Shown piece after piece: positions 35,250-46,399 of a stretch of DNA of 64,000 nt (positions are counted from its first letter, which is position 1; each line of letters begins with the position of its first letter). The position numbers were made by a program, and so were the translations under genes. The notes beneath the pieces are model-generated. The model was not told the origin of the DNA. It searched no databases and worked only from the letters and a program-made list of their open reading frames with translations. Source of the stretch: Gonatopus flavifemur (lineage: Eukaryota; Arthropoda; Insecta; Hymenoptera; Dryinidae); assembly GCA_018340375.1 (NCBI GenBank), contig JAFFJZ010000053.1, positions 434,001-498,000 on the forward strand. The letters run 5' to 3'.

Positions 35250-36365
35250 GGAGTTCATTAATAATAAAAATCCCAATGAAGACCAAGAGAATATTTTCCA
35301 ATTGGATTCAATCGGTATTTTATGATGGATGAAAAATTCCGATTGATATCAACACAATATTTTTCAATTGGATTCAATCGGTATTTTATCAATTATGAAA
35401 ATTCTAATTGATACGAGTCAAATATTTTCCAATGGAATCCAATAGGTATTTTATCAATAATAAGAATTCCGATTGATATCAATGAAATATTGTGTAATTG
35501 GATTCACTTGGTACTTTATGATCAATGAAAATTCCGATTGACGCCAATACAATATTTTTCAATTGGATTGAATCGGTATGTTATTAATTATGAAGATTCT
35601 AATTGATACCAGTCACATATTTTTCAATGGCATCCAATAGGTATTTTATCAATAATAAGAATTCCTATTGATACCAAGAAAATATTTTTCATTTGATTAA
35701 ATAGGTATTTTATTGATCATTAAAATTCTGATTGATATCAGTGAAATATTTTTCAATAGAATTCAATGGGTATGTCATTAATCATAAAAATTCCAATTGA
35801 TATCAAGAAAATATTTTCTCATTAGATTCAATGGGTATTTTATGATTGATAAAAAATTCCGATGGATACCAATGAAATATTTTTTAATTGGATTGAATCG
35901 GTATTTCATCAATCATGAAAATTTCAATTGATACCAGTCAAATATTTTTCAATGGGATCCAATTGATATTTTATCAATAATAATTATTCCGATTGATATC
36001 AATGAAATATTGTGTAATTGCATTCACTTGGGATTTTATGACCAATGAAAATTCCGATTGATGCCAACACAATATTTTCCAATTGGATTCAATCGGTATG
36101 TTATTAATCATGAAGATTCTAATTGATACCAGTCAAATATTTTTCAATGGCATCCAATAGGTATTTTATCAATAATAAAAATTCCAATTCGTACGAACAC
36201 AATATTTTTTAATTTGATTTAATCGGCATTTTATTAATCATTACAATTATAATTGGTACCAGTAACATATTTTTCAGTGGGATCCAATGGATATTCCATC
36301 ACTGATAAAAATTCCGATTGATACCAATGAAATATTTTCTAATTGGATTCTCTTGGTATTCTATG
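35250..36365. repeat. degenerate 66-bp tandem array (about 17 units)
   Basis: Units follow the pattern ATTGGATTCAATCGGTATTT, ATCAAT..TGAAAATTC, CGATTGATATCAA, CAATATTTTTCA. Starts at 35301, 35367 and 35431 show a period near 66. The unit resembles the subterminal sequence of the element that contains it. Confidence 0.75.
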
Positions 36366-37079
36366 ATTATAGTTCCCTATTCCAGCAACTTTCCCATTAG
36401 TTCCAATACATCGAGGTCACCAGGGATTCTGATAAAAACCAATGATTTGATGCAATGAAAGAAATTTCAGAACTGAATCGGTTATTGCCGGTACATACCT
36501 ATAGGACTTTAGAATCTGTAAACTTGCCTATTATTTTCAATAAATTTGAATGTTGGAATAATCCAATTAACACCCATTGATCAATGAAATCGATACATCC
36601 TTGAATGCAGTCAGAAATCTCCCATAAGAAACCCATTCATCATTCAATTTCACAAATTTTCCCATTAGTTCCAATAGATTGAAATTTTGGAAACTTCCGA
36701 TAAAAACCGTTTGCCTGATGGAATGGAGAAAATTTCAATCATCCAATCAGATATCTCTTATACAGACCAATAGATTATGTGAAGTTTGATTAATTCCCAT
36801 AAAATGCAGATTTTTTAATTGGTGAATCCCCGATTGAAACCTATAGAAAAGAGATTCCGATAAACTCTTATTGATTTTGAATCGGGGATTGAACTGTTCC
36901 GATTGATCCTATGCAGTCCGATTAATTCTGAATCGGTTTCTATTGGATCTTATCGGATTTTTTAACCAGGGTAGAGTCTCGTGCACCCCTAGGCTGGCCT
37001 CCCGTAGGCCGAGGTCGCTACACCGGGAATTTTCTCCCTTTCTTATTGGTTATTCCATCTAATCTGGATATATGATTGG

Positions 37080-37266
37080 TCGATTCCGTTTCTTCGAAAT
37101 TCGAAATTCGGGTGACGTAAAGCAGTAGATAAAAGATTAAAGATTGATTCCTGAAAATTTTATACTTCTTCATGGATTCAGCTCAAAGTATTCTTGCCGA
37201 GAAAATGTTCACTCAGTCGGTACGCTTGTATAGCGGGTTGCATCAGCGGGGATCGCTGTTTTCCCC
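37080..37266. repeat. half of a GGGTTGCATCAGCGGGGATC-type element
   Basis: CTTGCCGAGAAAATGTTCAC through GGGTTGCATCAGCGGGGATC ending CCCCTTAA matches the right arm of the foldback at 57602-58067. The left arm is not visible here. Confidence 0.5.
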
Positions 37267-37270
37267 TTAA

Positions 37271-37826
37271 GGACCATGGAGTCCCTCAACAAATGGACAA
37301 AATTTCGCTACGTAAACAGTAAAAAGTAAAACTTACTTTCAACCTTAATATCAGCTCATTTTAAGATGCAGCCAAAACTAGCCCTATTTCAGCTGAAAGT
37401 AAGCATCGAAAAAAAATGCCGACGCAATGGAAAATACTGAATTTCAGTCAAGTTTTCAAGTAAGATGCAGCCACTTTCAGTCGAACTTTTTACAGTGTAC
37501 TTTCTGACCAACTCAACAATAAAGACAAATTTGGAATCCACAATCATAAAGTGAATTACTTGAATTGAGCTTTGAATATGAAATTTGGATTGCAAATGAT
37601 TGCTTAAAATTATGCAAACGATTATAAATATATTAACCTACAAGAGTCAATAATTTTTCAACTTATCTCCTTATGTTTAGGCATGTGTTTTGAGCTTTGG
37701 GTTTATATTTAGAGTCAAATCCTAGCAGGAAACTTTTTTGCTATACATTGAAAATTTGTAATTATTGCTTAGTTATTCAAAAACTACGTAGCAAAATTTT
37801 GTCCGTTTTTTGATGCTCCATGGCCT
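37271..37826. mobile_element. 556-bp element with TTAA flanks
   Basis: GGACCATGGAGTCCCTCAAC at the left and GATGCTCCATGGCC at the right, with inner GGACAAAATTTCGCTACGTA and TACGTAGCAAAATTTTGTCC. TTAA lies at 37267-37270 and 37827-37830. No protein. Confidence 0.68.
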
Positions 37827-37830
37827 TTAA

Positions 37831-38898
37831 GAAAACTTTTTTCAACGAAAATTAAACCACCATCTGGAAAAAATTAAGAACGCGTGTTGGCACCAACAAA
37901 TGTCAATTGAAAAGTGACATCTGAATGAGAAAAACAATTAACAATGGTTTCTAGATGTCACATGTTTGAAATATAGGTGCCATGAATGTGTCTCATGACT
38001 CCCCGACCGGTCGGGGAACTGCAGACGTCGCATGTACAGAGACACCCTGTATACGCGCATAGAATTGATAGTTCTAATTCAAATTTGCACAATTAGTGTA
38101 TTTCGATTGATAAAAACTGCATTTCTGAAAAGTAGTCAATTAGCAAAGAACATTTTGTTGTCATGTTCGCAAATGTGTTATAGTCGGAAAATTTGTTACT
38201 ATAGGAAATTTGCCGTCGTACATGAAGAAATTGTCACACAGATCGAAAGTGTGTACATTAATACCCAACGTGCAACGAGAAATTTTTTTTTTTTGCATTG
38301 ATTCTCAATGTGCTAACGTAGATGCCCAATCTTTTTTTGTTTCACATTCACCGTCAATGTGCAGATTTTGATTATCTACGTGATAATTTCTTCGTGTAGA
38401 CTGAAGCCTACTGGTGAATCCGTCACTGCACGTATTAACAGGACAATTAAACGTGACTCAACACTGCATAATCAATCGCAAATTCGGAATTATTTTCATG
38501 TTGATAAGTGTAGGAAATACTATTTAAAAAGTTTTTAATAATTCTCATAACCGCTATTGGAGAGAATTTTTCTATATTGGTAAATTCGTGGAATCTGATA
38601 TAAAGTATTTTCTGGGACAATTTATAAATTCTCATTTGTTGGGTCAAAGGAAAGTTTGGAAAAATGCCGTTTCGAGATAAAGAACCCGGATGTATGGTCG
38701 TTTAATGCTCTGCAGTTCCGGAACAACCCTCGAATAGATCTGTCAACGAAATCAATTATTAAACATTGTTTTACACGGAGAAAAGTATACGATAACGGTT
38801 ACTATGAAGTATTGTAATTTGGTGACAGATGATCCAAAATTGTAATAAGTCCCATGTGGAATCGGATTGAATACGATAAACTGTTTACGTTACCATGG
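37831..38898. other. intronic DNA, nothing assigned
   Basis: AT-rich sequence with one CACGGAGAAAA-type terminus at 38775 lacking a clear partner. No exon recognised. Confidence 0.5.
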
Positions 38899-39588
38899 CC
38901 CAAGCAGCAACAGAAGTTCAAAGTATATACGAAATAAAAACGTCCGTAGAATGTACAAATGAGATACGAAGAATAAGCATACAATGAACGTTCACAGAAT
39001 ATTCGAATGAGACTGTTTTAAATATACTTGGAACGTACATAGTACATTCGAAATGTACGATATTCATTCAATCGATGTTCAATTAACGTACCGTCGTATA
39101 TTCGATTACATACGTTCGATGAATATACTCAGCACCTATGAAACAGTCTCATTCGAATGTGCATGGAACATATTTCGAATATTCGGAGAATGTCCATAGT
39201 ATATTCTGGTGCTACTTAGGATAGGTTAACCTATCCTTTTCCCCAAGCAACAGCAGAATGTACTATGACTGTTCTTCGAATATTCGAAATATGTTCCATG
39301 CACAATCGAATGAAACTGTTTCATAGGTGCTAAGCATATTTATCGAAGGTATGTAATCGAATATACGACGGTAAGTTAATTGAACATCGATTGAATGAAT
39401 ATCGTACATTTCGAATGTACTATGTACGTTCCAAGTATATTTAAAACAGTCTCATTCGAATATTCTATGAACGTTCATTAGTCGAGACGTTACCGCGTCT
39501 CTTGATATGTTTTTTCTTCGTATCTCATTCGTACATTCTACGAACGTTTCTATTCCGTATATACTTTGAACTTCTGTTGCTGCTTGGG
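38899..39588. mobile_element. 690-bp near-perfect foldback
   Basis: CCCAAGCAGCAACAGAAGTT at the left and AACTTCTGTTGCTGCTTGGG at the right; the arms pair through ACGTACATAGTACATTCGAA-type blocks to a centre near 39232 (GGTTAACC). No coding capacity and no clear target duplication. Confidence 0.75.
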
Positions 39589-39617
39589 ATATTATAGGTT
39601 AATTAACATCGTAATGA

Positions 39618-39799
39618 CCCAAGTAAAAATTTTCATTTCGGGTTCGCTAAACAGGACTGGTGCAGGCGTGTTGCATTTTTCTGCGGTACTGTTGCGGACG
39701 TGATGTGCCCGCACTGGATCTGCAACAGTACCGCACAAAAATGCAACACGTCTGCACCAGTCCCGTTTGGCGAACCGAAATTAACATTTTTACTCGGGG
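39618..39799. mobile_element. 182-bp hairpin, CCCAAGTAAAAAT termini
   Basis: CCCAAGTAAAAATTTTCATT at the left and ATTTTTACTCGGGG at the right, with strongly paired inner arms (CAGGACTGGTGCAGGCGTG and its inverse). GC-richer than its surroundings. Confidence 0.7.
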
Positions 39800-40016
39800 A
39801 TCACCAAGTCGTGAGTCATTACTCGCATCCTATTTCAAATCAGTCTCATACTTTTCTCCGTGTGGACATAACCAAGATTAACCCGGATTCAATTCCTGTC
39901 CAGTTTTCTTACTAGGATACTTCTCTTCCGATAAAAGACCTATTCTCCTTTATTATCCCGTCTTCAAAATTGAATTGAAAATGTAAAAGATAATAAATTA
40001 TTTCGAATGATTTCAG

Positions 40017-40429
40017 TGGAGAGTGGTATGAACAAAATCGAGCGTCATAGCCGTGAATGTTTCTTCACGATGCCCGATCCAGAATCTGGGGAATACTTCT
40101 ACAATAAAATCGAGAAAGCACTGAACGGAGGAGAAAAATTATCGTACTATGAAAGGCTCTACGGATTCCCCGAACGATTATTACTACCCCGAGGCAAAAA
40201 AGAAGGAATGCCTTTCCAGCTGTTCATTTACGTTAGCCCTCTGATAGCGGGCGAACCCTTGCCGTATCAATCACGTATCTGGGGAGAATACAAATTCGAT
40301 AACAGGGCATTTGGTTTCCCTCTCGACAGGCCACCGCTCTACGATTATCGTCGGGAAGGACCCAATATGTACTTCAAAGACATTCTGATATTCCACAAAG
40401 ACGAATACGAATTTAATGTCACCTATTGA
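40017..40429 (+). CDS. hexamerin, exon D (C-terminal end)
   Basis: The last exon, after acceptor GATTTCAG, completes a Leu codon with exon C and ends at TGA 40427-40429. It carries [58 protein letters not shown] and [15 protein letters not shown], the conserved end of hexamerins. The protein ends EFNVTY. Base composition is clearly more balanced than the surrounding intron. No frameshift is seen, so the visible part of the gene looks functional. Confidence 0.95.
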
Positions 40430-40577
40430 TGATTTTTATTGATTCATTCTTTCTCACATCCATCCAACGTAGATGTACAACGACCGTAATTATTGTAATC
40501 GTTCTTCGACTTGTTGGTATTATTATGTCATTATTTTTTCATACCTTGTACGTATAAGAAGACAATCTCGTTCGATA

Positions 40578-40583
40578 AATAAA
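40578..40583 (+). promoter_or_regulatory. poly(A) signal of the hexamerin gene
   Basis: AATAAA about 150 bp after the stop codon, within GATAAATAAATTTC. Confidence 0.65.
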
Positions 40584-40675
40584 TTTCTTTTGTGACAAAA
40601 AAACGAAGTGACAGGTCGTTACAATTGATGTTCATTGATTACCTAATATCGTTACGCTGGTGCAAAATAATAATA

Positions 40676-40949
40676 AGATAAGTGATAAGCGAACGATCAG
40701 ACCCATCTTGTGCCCCAGCCATGGGTACCACAGAGACCTTGCGATTACCGTTACCCCATCACGTCACTGATTCAAACGTACTGGTGAAGGCTAGTGGCCG
40801 CTTATACCAGGACTCTCGTTCAAGAAATTCAGTTTTGCTATGACCGTAGACTGGTTACGTGGAAGTTTCGATAAAAACCGTTAGCCTCGAGTTATTGTGT
40901 TCATATTTTCTGTTGTTATTTATACGTATCCTTGTGAAGGTATATAAGA
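40676..40949 (+). promoter_or_regulatory. candidate fat-body promoter (GATA pair and TATA box)
   Basis: A tight GATA pair, AGATAAGTGATAAGC, at 40676-40690 is followed 250 bp later by TATATAAG at 40941-40948. Storage-protein genes are often tandem and driven by GATA sites and strong TATA boxes, so this could be the promoter of a second hexamerin. No start codon with a signal peptide follows before the next transposon, so the gene may be lost or interrupted. Confidence 0.3.
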
Positions 40950-41253
40950 TACGACGGGATGGAGTTTCGTACGTTTGTAGTGAGTTTATTTTTTTAATTC
41001 AATTTTAATACAAATGTGATTGATATCAGAAGATTTTTTTTTCAAAGATTCAAATTTGACAATTCAAGAGAAAACTATTTGCTGTTGGAACAGAACAGTT
41101 TCATATTGAATGGAAGGATTTTACGATTTTTTTTAAGCATGCAGCTTATGCAAACGAAACAAAAATGAAATACAAATTGATAATGAATTGAGGGACTGCA
41201 GTTTTTGAAGATATTTCCGAATGTTTAATGTAATTCAATTCTAATAATAAATA

Positions 41254-42381
41254 CAGTACGACCCCGCAATAAGGAACTCAAAGCCCCCAAGGGGAAGAAT
41301 TTTTCCGCAAATTATGGTTCCTTCACTACTTTTACATTGTCAACACTCCTCGCATTTTCGGCCACGACCCCAGAAACTTTGCTTTAGCCGTTCGAGCTGT
41401 GATCGCCCGTCATTTGTTTCAACGCTTATTTACATGCGCTTATGCTTATTTATTCACGCTCATTTACAAAATGAAAGTAAAAGGAAAAAATAGTCTCAAA
41501 TATGCTCATTACAGAGAGGGTCGAGGAGTCTGAAAGGTTTTATTTATTTCCAAAAGTCAACTGCGTCACTCCCAATGAATATACTATTTCTCCGGATGAA
41601 TGCAACCTCTACCAATACCAGTTTCATCCTATTACAGTTGAAAACAATTTCCAACAAGATTCAGAATTAGTGTTGCCGCGATAATATCGTCGAAATTCAG
41701 AAATAATCGATTATCTTAATTTCAACAGGTTTTCATGGAACTTTTAACGCGTAGATCTTCGACTGTGCACGAAATGAAACGGGATAATGGATCATCATGG
41801 TCTTTTGAACAAAATAAATCAAAATATTCTTACACTATCGTAACGATAATTATCGATGTATCGTAACGATAAATGGAAGCATATCTTGGTTTATTTTGTG
41901 TACAAGTCTGGCATCATTCATTATTCCGTTTCATCATGAGCATAATCGAAGATTCGTGGATTATATATTCCATAGGAACGTATAAGAATTGAGATAATCG
42001 ATTATTCCTCAATTATCGACGATAATATCGCGGCCACACTATTCAGAATCTTCTCCACTCACTACGGCTTTTGATGTCTTATATAGAGATCTTTAAATGA
42101 ATGTATTTTAATTTTTTTAAATCCTATCTTCATAATCGCTAAGGATAACTTGAACTTTTGTTTGATATTTATACAATATTTATTTTATTACGAATAAATA
42201 TTGTATAAATATCAAACAAAAGTTCACCTTATAAGCTTTTGTTTCGAAATGACTTCGAAAGCTCAATGTTCTTATTGCGGGGTTGCGCGCAGAACAAAGT
42301 TGAGCTCGGAATCGGTAGTCGGAATGAGGGAAGGCTCGCGAGCGAGAAACTATGGAAGTTTCTTATTGTGGGGTTTTACTG
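41254..42381. mobile_element. pogo/Tc1-like element, decayed
   Basis: CAGTACGACCCCGCAATAAG at the left and CTTATTGTGGGGTTTTACTG at the right, with TA outside both ends. The interior has a short frame (LITERVEESERFYLF to VENNFQQDSE) that resumes as SSPLTTAFDVLYRDL after a nested insert; this may be the tail of a transposase, but I cannot name it. Much shorter than an autonomous element. Confidence 0.7.
41668..42042. mobile_element. 375-bp hAT-type MITE nested in the pogo-like element
   Basis: TAGTGTTGCCGCGATAATAT at the left and ATATCGCGGCCACACTA at the right, with the exact 8-bp duplication TTCAGAAT on both sides (41660-41667 and 42043-42050). Contains TATCGTAACGATAATTATCG repeats. Noncoding. 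Confidence 0.85.
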
Positions 42382-42477
42382 TAATAATATTCTACGAATG
42401 GAACTGCGGGATCATACAAGTCATTTGAAAATTCCAAAAATATTAAGCATTTTTTATGAATACTCAGGGGAAAAAGT

Positions 42478-42602
42478 GGATGGGGGCCAAATTAACGAAA
42501 AACCAAATCAACGAAAAGTTGGTTGAAAAGAGAGATACGTCATACTCTCTTTTCAAACACTGATTTCGTTGATTTGTCTTTTCGTTGATTTGGCCCCCAT
42601 CC
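42478..42602. mobile_element. 125-bp MITE, GGATGGGGGCC termini
   Basis: GGATGGGGGCCAAATTAACG at the left and TTGATTTGGCCCCCATCC at the right, flanked by GAAAAAGT on both sides (8 bp). Same family as the MITE inside both hAT transposases. Confidence 0.85.
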
Positions 42603-42711
42603 GAAAAAGTGTCTAAGTGACCAAGATTTTTTTGAGCCTTTTTTTGTTTTAGATCAATTTTTCTTCATGAACAATAACAATATTTTATAATAACAGTATT
42701 CTTATATACCT

Positions 42712-43077
42712 ACACTGAGACAAAGGTTTTCTTCTGACAAATCAACGCATTTGATTGAACATTTTTGAGAAATATCGTTTCATACAAATAAGACTTATTC
42801 ATTATCACCAAACATTGTGTTGAGTCAAGAAATTGATATTTATTAATTATAACCAAATCCTTTATTTAATTCAAGCTGATCGAAATTGATTTGAATGAAT
42901 ATGAATATGATGTTTCGAAATATTTCTTGATACAAACAAATTTTGTTATTTGAAAAAAGGATCAAATAATGAATGAACAAAATATTTATTTCTGCCGAAT
43001 AAATATTTATTTGGACCTATTGAAATAATAAGTTCTTAGATTCGAAGAAATAATGTTTCCTGTGTAATAAAAATGAA
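42712..43077. repeat. possible CACTGAGA-type element
   Basis: ACACTGAGACAAAGGTTTTC at the left and GAAATAATGTTTCCTGTGT at the right are weakly inverted, and the interior resembles the ATTTGATTCAA repeats of the TACACCCAGA MITE. Confidence 0.35.
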
Positions 43078-43257
43078 TTTCGATGACACTGATTGAAAGT
43101 TCAAATTGAATAACCAAACAAAGAATCTTATTTCTCCAAAGAAAGTAAACGAAACTTAGGAAGGATTCTTGTTTTCGCGTGAGAAACGAAAATACATGCT
43201 ATAAAAATGAATGTTCAATTTCAAAGTATCCATCAAATCTGCAGTATCTGAATGTAT

Positions 43258-43471
43258 CCCAGAAAACAAAGTGATCCAATGATTGTACAATTAACTATAT
43301 GAAAAGTTAACACATTATTGACCAACGATGCATGCATTGAAGACTACTGCAACTGTTGTGCATCAATGATTGTACAATAATTGATAGTAGCCCAACCATT
43401 GGTCAATTGTTCATGCATCATTATGTCCATCAGATTGAGCGATCGTGGACTCGTTTGTTTTGTTTTCTGGG
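43258..43471. mobile_element. 214-bp MITE, CCCAGAAAACAAA termini
   Basis: CCCAGAAAACAAAGTGATCC at the left and TTTGTTTTGTTTTCTGGG at the right, with inner CAATGATTGTACAAT repeats. Confidence 0.65.
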
Positions 43472-43567
43472 ATGTTTCTAAGAATTAGTTCGAACATTCC
43501 AGCTCTGATAAAAACGTGTACAGATACCACGACATGTGCCATGTTTGTAATTTGTGAAAATATGTCC

Positions 43568-43800
43568 CCAATCAAACAAAGAGACATCTTTTAGATATCT
43601 CGCAATTGTGAAGGATGTCTTGCAAAAAAGTCTCGAAGATGTCTTTTAGAAATCTAAAAGATAAGATGTCTTACGCGACTGATCTCGACAAGTTTAAGAT
43701 ATCCCAAAGAGGTCTTGCGGACGATATGCTTTAGACGTATTCAATCAAGTCTTAAAAATGTCTTGAAGAATTCATAGAAATATCTTGGAAAAATCTTGAA
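43568..43800. repeat. AAGATGTCTT-type cluster
   Basis: Repeated AGACATCTTTTAGATATCTC, AAGATGTCTTTTAGA and TCTTGAAGA motifs; the same style as 20790-21010 and 58480-58615. Confidence 0.5.
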
Positions 43801-43902
43801 TCGTGCATAAAAAAAATGCTTCCCTCCTTTTCTTCTTTTTTCTCCTTTCTTTTCTTTTGATCCCCCTCTCAGTCGAAAATTTCACTTCATTTCGGATTCT
43901 TG

Positions 43903-43968
43903 GGGTTGCGAGATTCGACCCGGACATTCCACGACGTACCTACGTTTCAATGACCTGAGCCATGTGGA
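43903..43968 (-). repeat. tRNA-like remnant
   Basis: On the minus strand TGGCTCAGGTCATTGAAACG (A-box-like) is followed by GGGTCGAATCTCG (B-box-like) at near-normal spacing. The stems are poor; likely a SINE head. Confidence 0.45.
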
Positions 43969-44345
43969 CAATTTGATGGCGGTGCTCATAATTGTCAATA
44001 TGACATAGTGAGATATAATATCAGTGGTGTATATTTTCAGAGTAAAAGTATCTGTTGAACAACGTGTTTATTACATATACAAATATAAGATAAGTTGATT
44101 GTGCTTAATGCACCGAGAAAAATGTGTTTCGTAGAACTAGCAATAAGAGCATTGCTGAAATTTTATTGTTGAATATTGGAGGTGGTCTCAAGACGAGACT
44201 TGACAGAGTCTCGTCTTGGTCTCAAAAAAATTCAAAATTCTTGGCCTCGTCTTGGTCTTGTCTTGGTCTTGTTGGAGTCTCGATAATAGGATGAATCGGA
44301 TGAATGTGTAATGTTGTTGTAATATCAGCACTTTCTTCAGATATT

Positions 44346-44563
44346 ATTGAAGTTTGAATCGTTCATTGAAGCAAATTGATAACGTATGTTATTAAACCCT
44401 GAAATATAGTAAGTCCTGATTCTACCGTTGCAGAATAATACCTGGTTAGAAGTCCAGAAGTTACCTGGAAACATCATTTCTGCAACCGTAACATTCATAA
44501 ACCAAACATATTCCCTCAACCGCAGTTCAGATTTTATTTCAATACACGATTCAAACTTCAACG
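44346..44563. mobile_element. short foldback, counterpart of 21424-21640
   Basis: TTGAAGTTTGAATCGTTCAT at the left and CACGATTCAAACTTCAA at the right. Matches copy 1, with small indels such as an extra GGTTAGAAGTCCAGAA segment here. Confidence 0.6.
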
Positions 44564-44855
44564 ATAATAAACCTGCACAGCAAACGCTTCTGTTTCTATA
44601 CTACACACATATATCATCGTTCACATGATAAAACTCAACAAGTCACATTTTTGAATAATTATTATTTTTATGGTAACAAATCTTTCTGAATGCGATCCCT
44701 CACAAATTTGGTATAAAATTCGAACGATTCGAAATTTATTTCGAACGATTATTCAACTTCCAAATTGATGAAAATTCAGAAAAAATGGAGAAATCATAAA
44801 GTAACTTATTACGTTACGTCATGTGACCGACGATATATATATATATATGGGTGAT

Positions 44856-45278
44856 CCCAGATAACATCAGAAGTCTTCTGAACGTTTTAGCAATATAACC
44901 TAAGTTCTGCGCGGCTTGATGTCCGGGGAGTAGGTTTTGATATGTTCAGAGAACCTCCATTTTTAGTGCACCCGAATACGCTTCCGGTACGTTCTTTTTA
45001 TCTCACACGGAACGTCCTCAGTATGTTTTCCCAACGTACTTTCATGGAAACTAACCTTTACAAACATATGTGTAGTATCGCAGAACGTCATTGGCACCTT
45101 TATTGAACACATCCCCAAAACGTCGCTTGGTGAAGATGAATAGAACATTACGGAACATTTGTATGTCCCTAGGACATACATGCGACGTTCTTAGAACGTC
45201 CTGGGATCTCATTTGAACGTTCTCTGTGTGAGCAAGTACGTTTTGTGAATGTTTAGAAAACCTCCCGATGCTATCCGG
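44856..45278. mobile_element. MITE, CCCRGATARCATC termini
   Basis: CCCAGATAACATCAG at the left; the inverse of the right end reads CCCGGATAGCATCGGGAGG. The interior has paired ACGTTCT motifs. No target duplication identified. Confidence 0.5.
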
Positions 45279-45829
45279 GATTCTTCGCTAAACGTACAAT
45301 TTGGGTATCGAAATTTCTCAAATTTTTTTTGTCCATTATGAGAACAAATGGAGCATTATTATTACGTTGATGGGTCAGAAATTTGATACCCGTAACGGGC
45401 CGGAAAAAATCTTAACGTTTTTTGTGTTTTTTTTAACAATTTATCCGGAGTTGCTCGTACTAGTTCCACCACTTGAAAAAGCTTGATTCCTAAGCATTCT
45501 TTATGGGAAATTTCTTAATACTGACGTCAAGGATCATTGCTGACATACTGAATTCTGATATTTTCGAATCCGAAATGATATTTGGAGAATCAACGACAAA
45601 AATCAAAATATTAAAAAAATTTAGCTGGCATATAAAATAGGTTTTATTTTTTTCAACTTGGAAGATTATATTTTTTTAAATATTGAACATTGTAAATTAT
45701 ATGAATCATAGAACAATAGAAGAATAATGAGGAGAAATAATGTCTTTTTGTCTATTCGTAATAATTGTAATGCAAGGGCATTAATCATAAATGTTATTTC
45801 TGCAAAAAGGAATGTGGTAACTAAAAGTT

Positions 45830-46345
45830 CTTCTCCAGAACCTCAAAAACTCCCACTCAGCCAGTTCCAAGCAAATCGGATTATTTATGAATTTCTGGTT
45901 CGCCATATTGGACTCGCCATTTTGAATTTCTCATTCCTAATTCGAGATTCGTAATCAGCAACCTCGAAAACCCCTAGGTAGACAATTTCAAACAAATTGG
46001 ATTGATCATAAATTTCCGGTCGGCCATTTAGAATTTCTCATTTCTAATTCCAGATTCGTGATCAGCAACCTCGAAAACCCCTAGGTAGCCAGTTCCAAGC
46101 AAATCCGATTGATTATAATTTTTCGGTCCGCTATATTGGATCCGCCATTTTGAATTTTCCATTTCTGATTCCGGATTCGTGATCAGCGACCTCATAAACC
46201 CCTAAATAGCAAGGCTCAAGCAAATCGAATTAATTATAAATTTTCGGTCCGCCATATTGAATCCGCCATTTTGAATTTTTCACTTCTGATTCCTGATTCG
46301 TAATCAGCGACCTCGAAAACCCCTGAGAGATCATTTTCAAGCGAA
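45830..46345. repeat. 121-bp tandem array, about 4 units
   Basis: ACCTCGAAAACCCC-type starts lie at 45840, 45961, 46068, 46189 and 46310: periods 121, 107, 121 and 121. Each unit carries CGCCATATTGGA, CGCCATTTTGAATT and GATTCGTGATCAGC. Confidence 0.85.
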
Positions 46346-46399
46346 TCCACCAAGCCTGCATCATGATAAAAATGCATAACAACTAAAAGCAAAGAAACG

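Larger units (their letters stand above)
34543..36971. mobile_element. CCCTGGTTA-family element, copy 2 (2.4 kb)
   Basis: CCCTGGTTAAACAATCCGAT at the left and ATCGGATTTTTTAACCAGGG at the right, with TA outside both ends (34541-34542 and 36972-36973). The interior has a triplicated 126-bp terminal unit, a 5S-rRNA-like segment and a long array of about 66 bp. No protein is visible, so it depends on another element. A TA target suggests, but does not prove, a Tc1/mariner link. Confidence 0.8.
32948..36991. mobile_element. 4,044-bp non-autonomous hAT element in hexamerin intron
   Basis: Left end TAGGGGTGCACGAGAC, right end GTCTCGTGCACCCCTA, with the exact 8-bp duplication GGCTGGCC on both sides (32940-32947 and 36992-36999). 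GTCTCG and TATCG-type subterminal repeats lie at 32970-33100 and 34430-34540. No transposase frame is visible. Over half its length is a CCCTGGTTA element inserted only 18 bp from its right end; without it the element would be about 1.6 kb. Confidence 0.88.
29595..40016 (+). other. 10.4-kb intron of the hexamerin gene, filled with mobile elements
   Basis: Bounded by GTAAGT and TTTCAG; the phases match (1 and 1). It holds a tRNA-like SINE head, many foldbacks, and a 4,044-bp hAT element with a nested element. No coding exon is recognisable inside it. Confidence 0.85.

Noticed and set aside
29595..40016. Splitting the hexamerin exons into two separate genes
   Set aside because: Splice phases and the family alignment join exon C to exon D; the intron is long only because of inserted elements.
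45830..46345. CRISPR array
   Set aside because: The units are 121-bp tandem repeats without short conserved repeats and unique spacers, and the DNA is eukaryotic.
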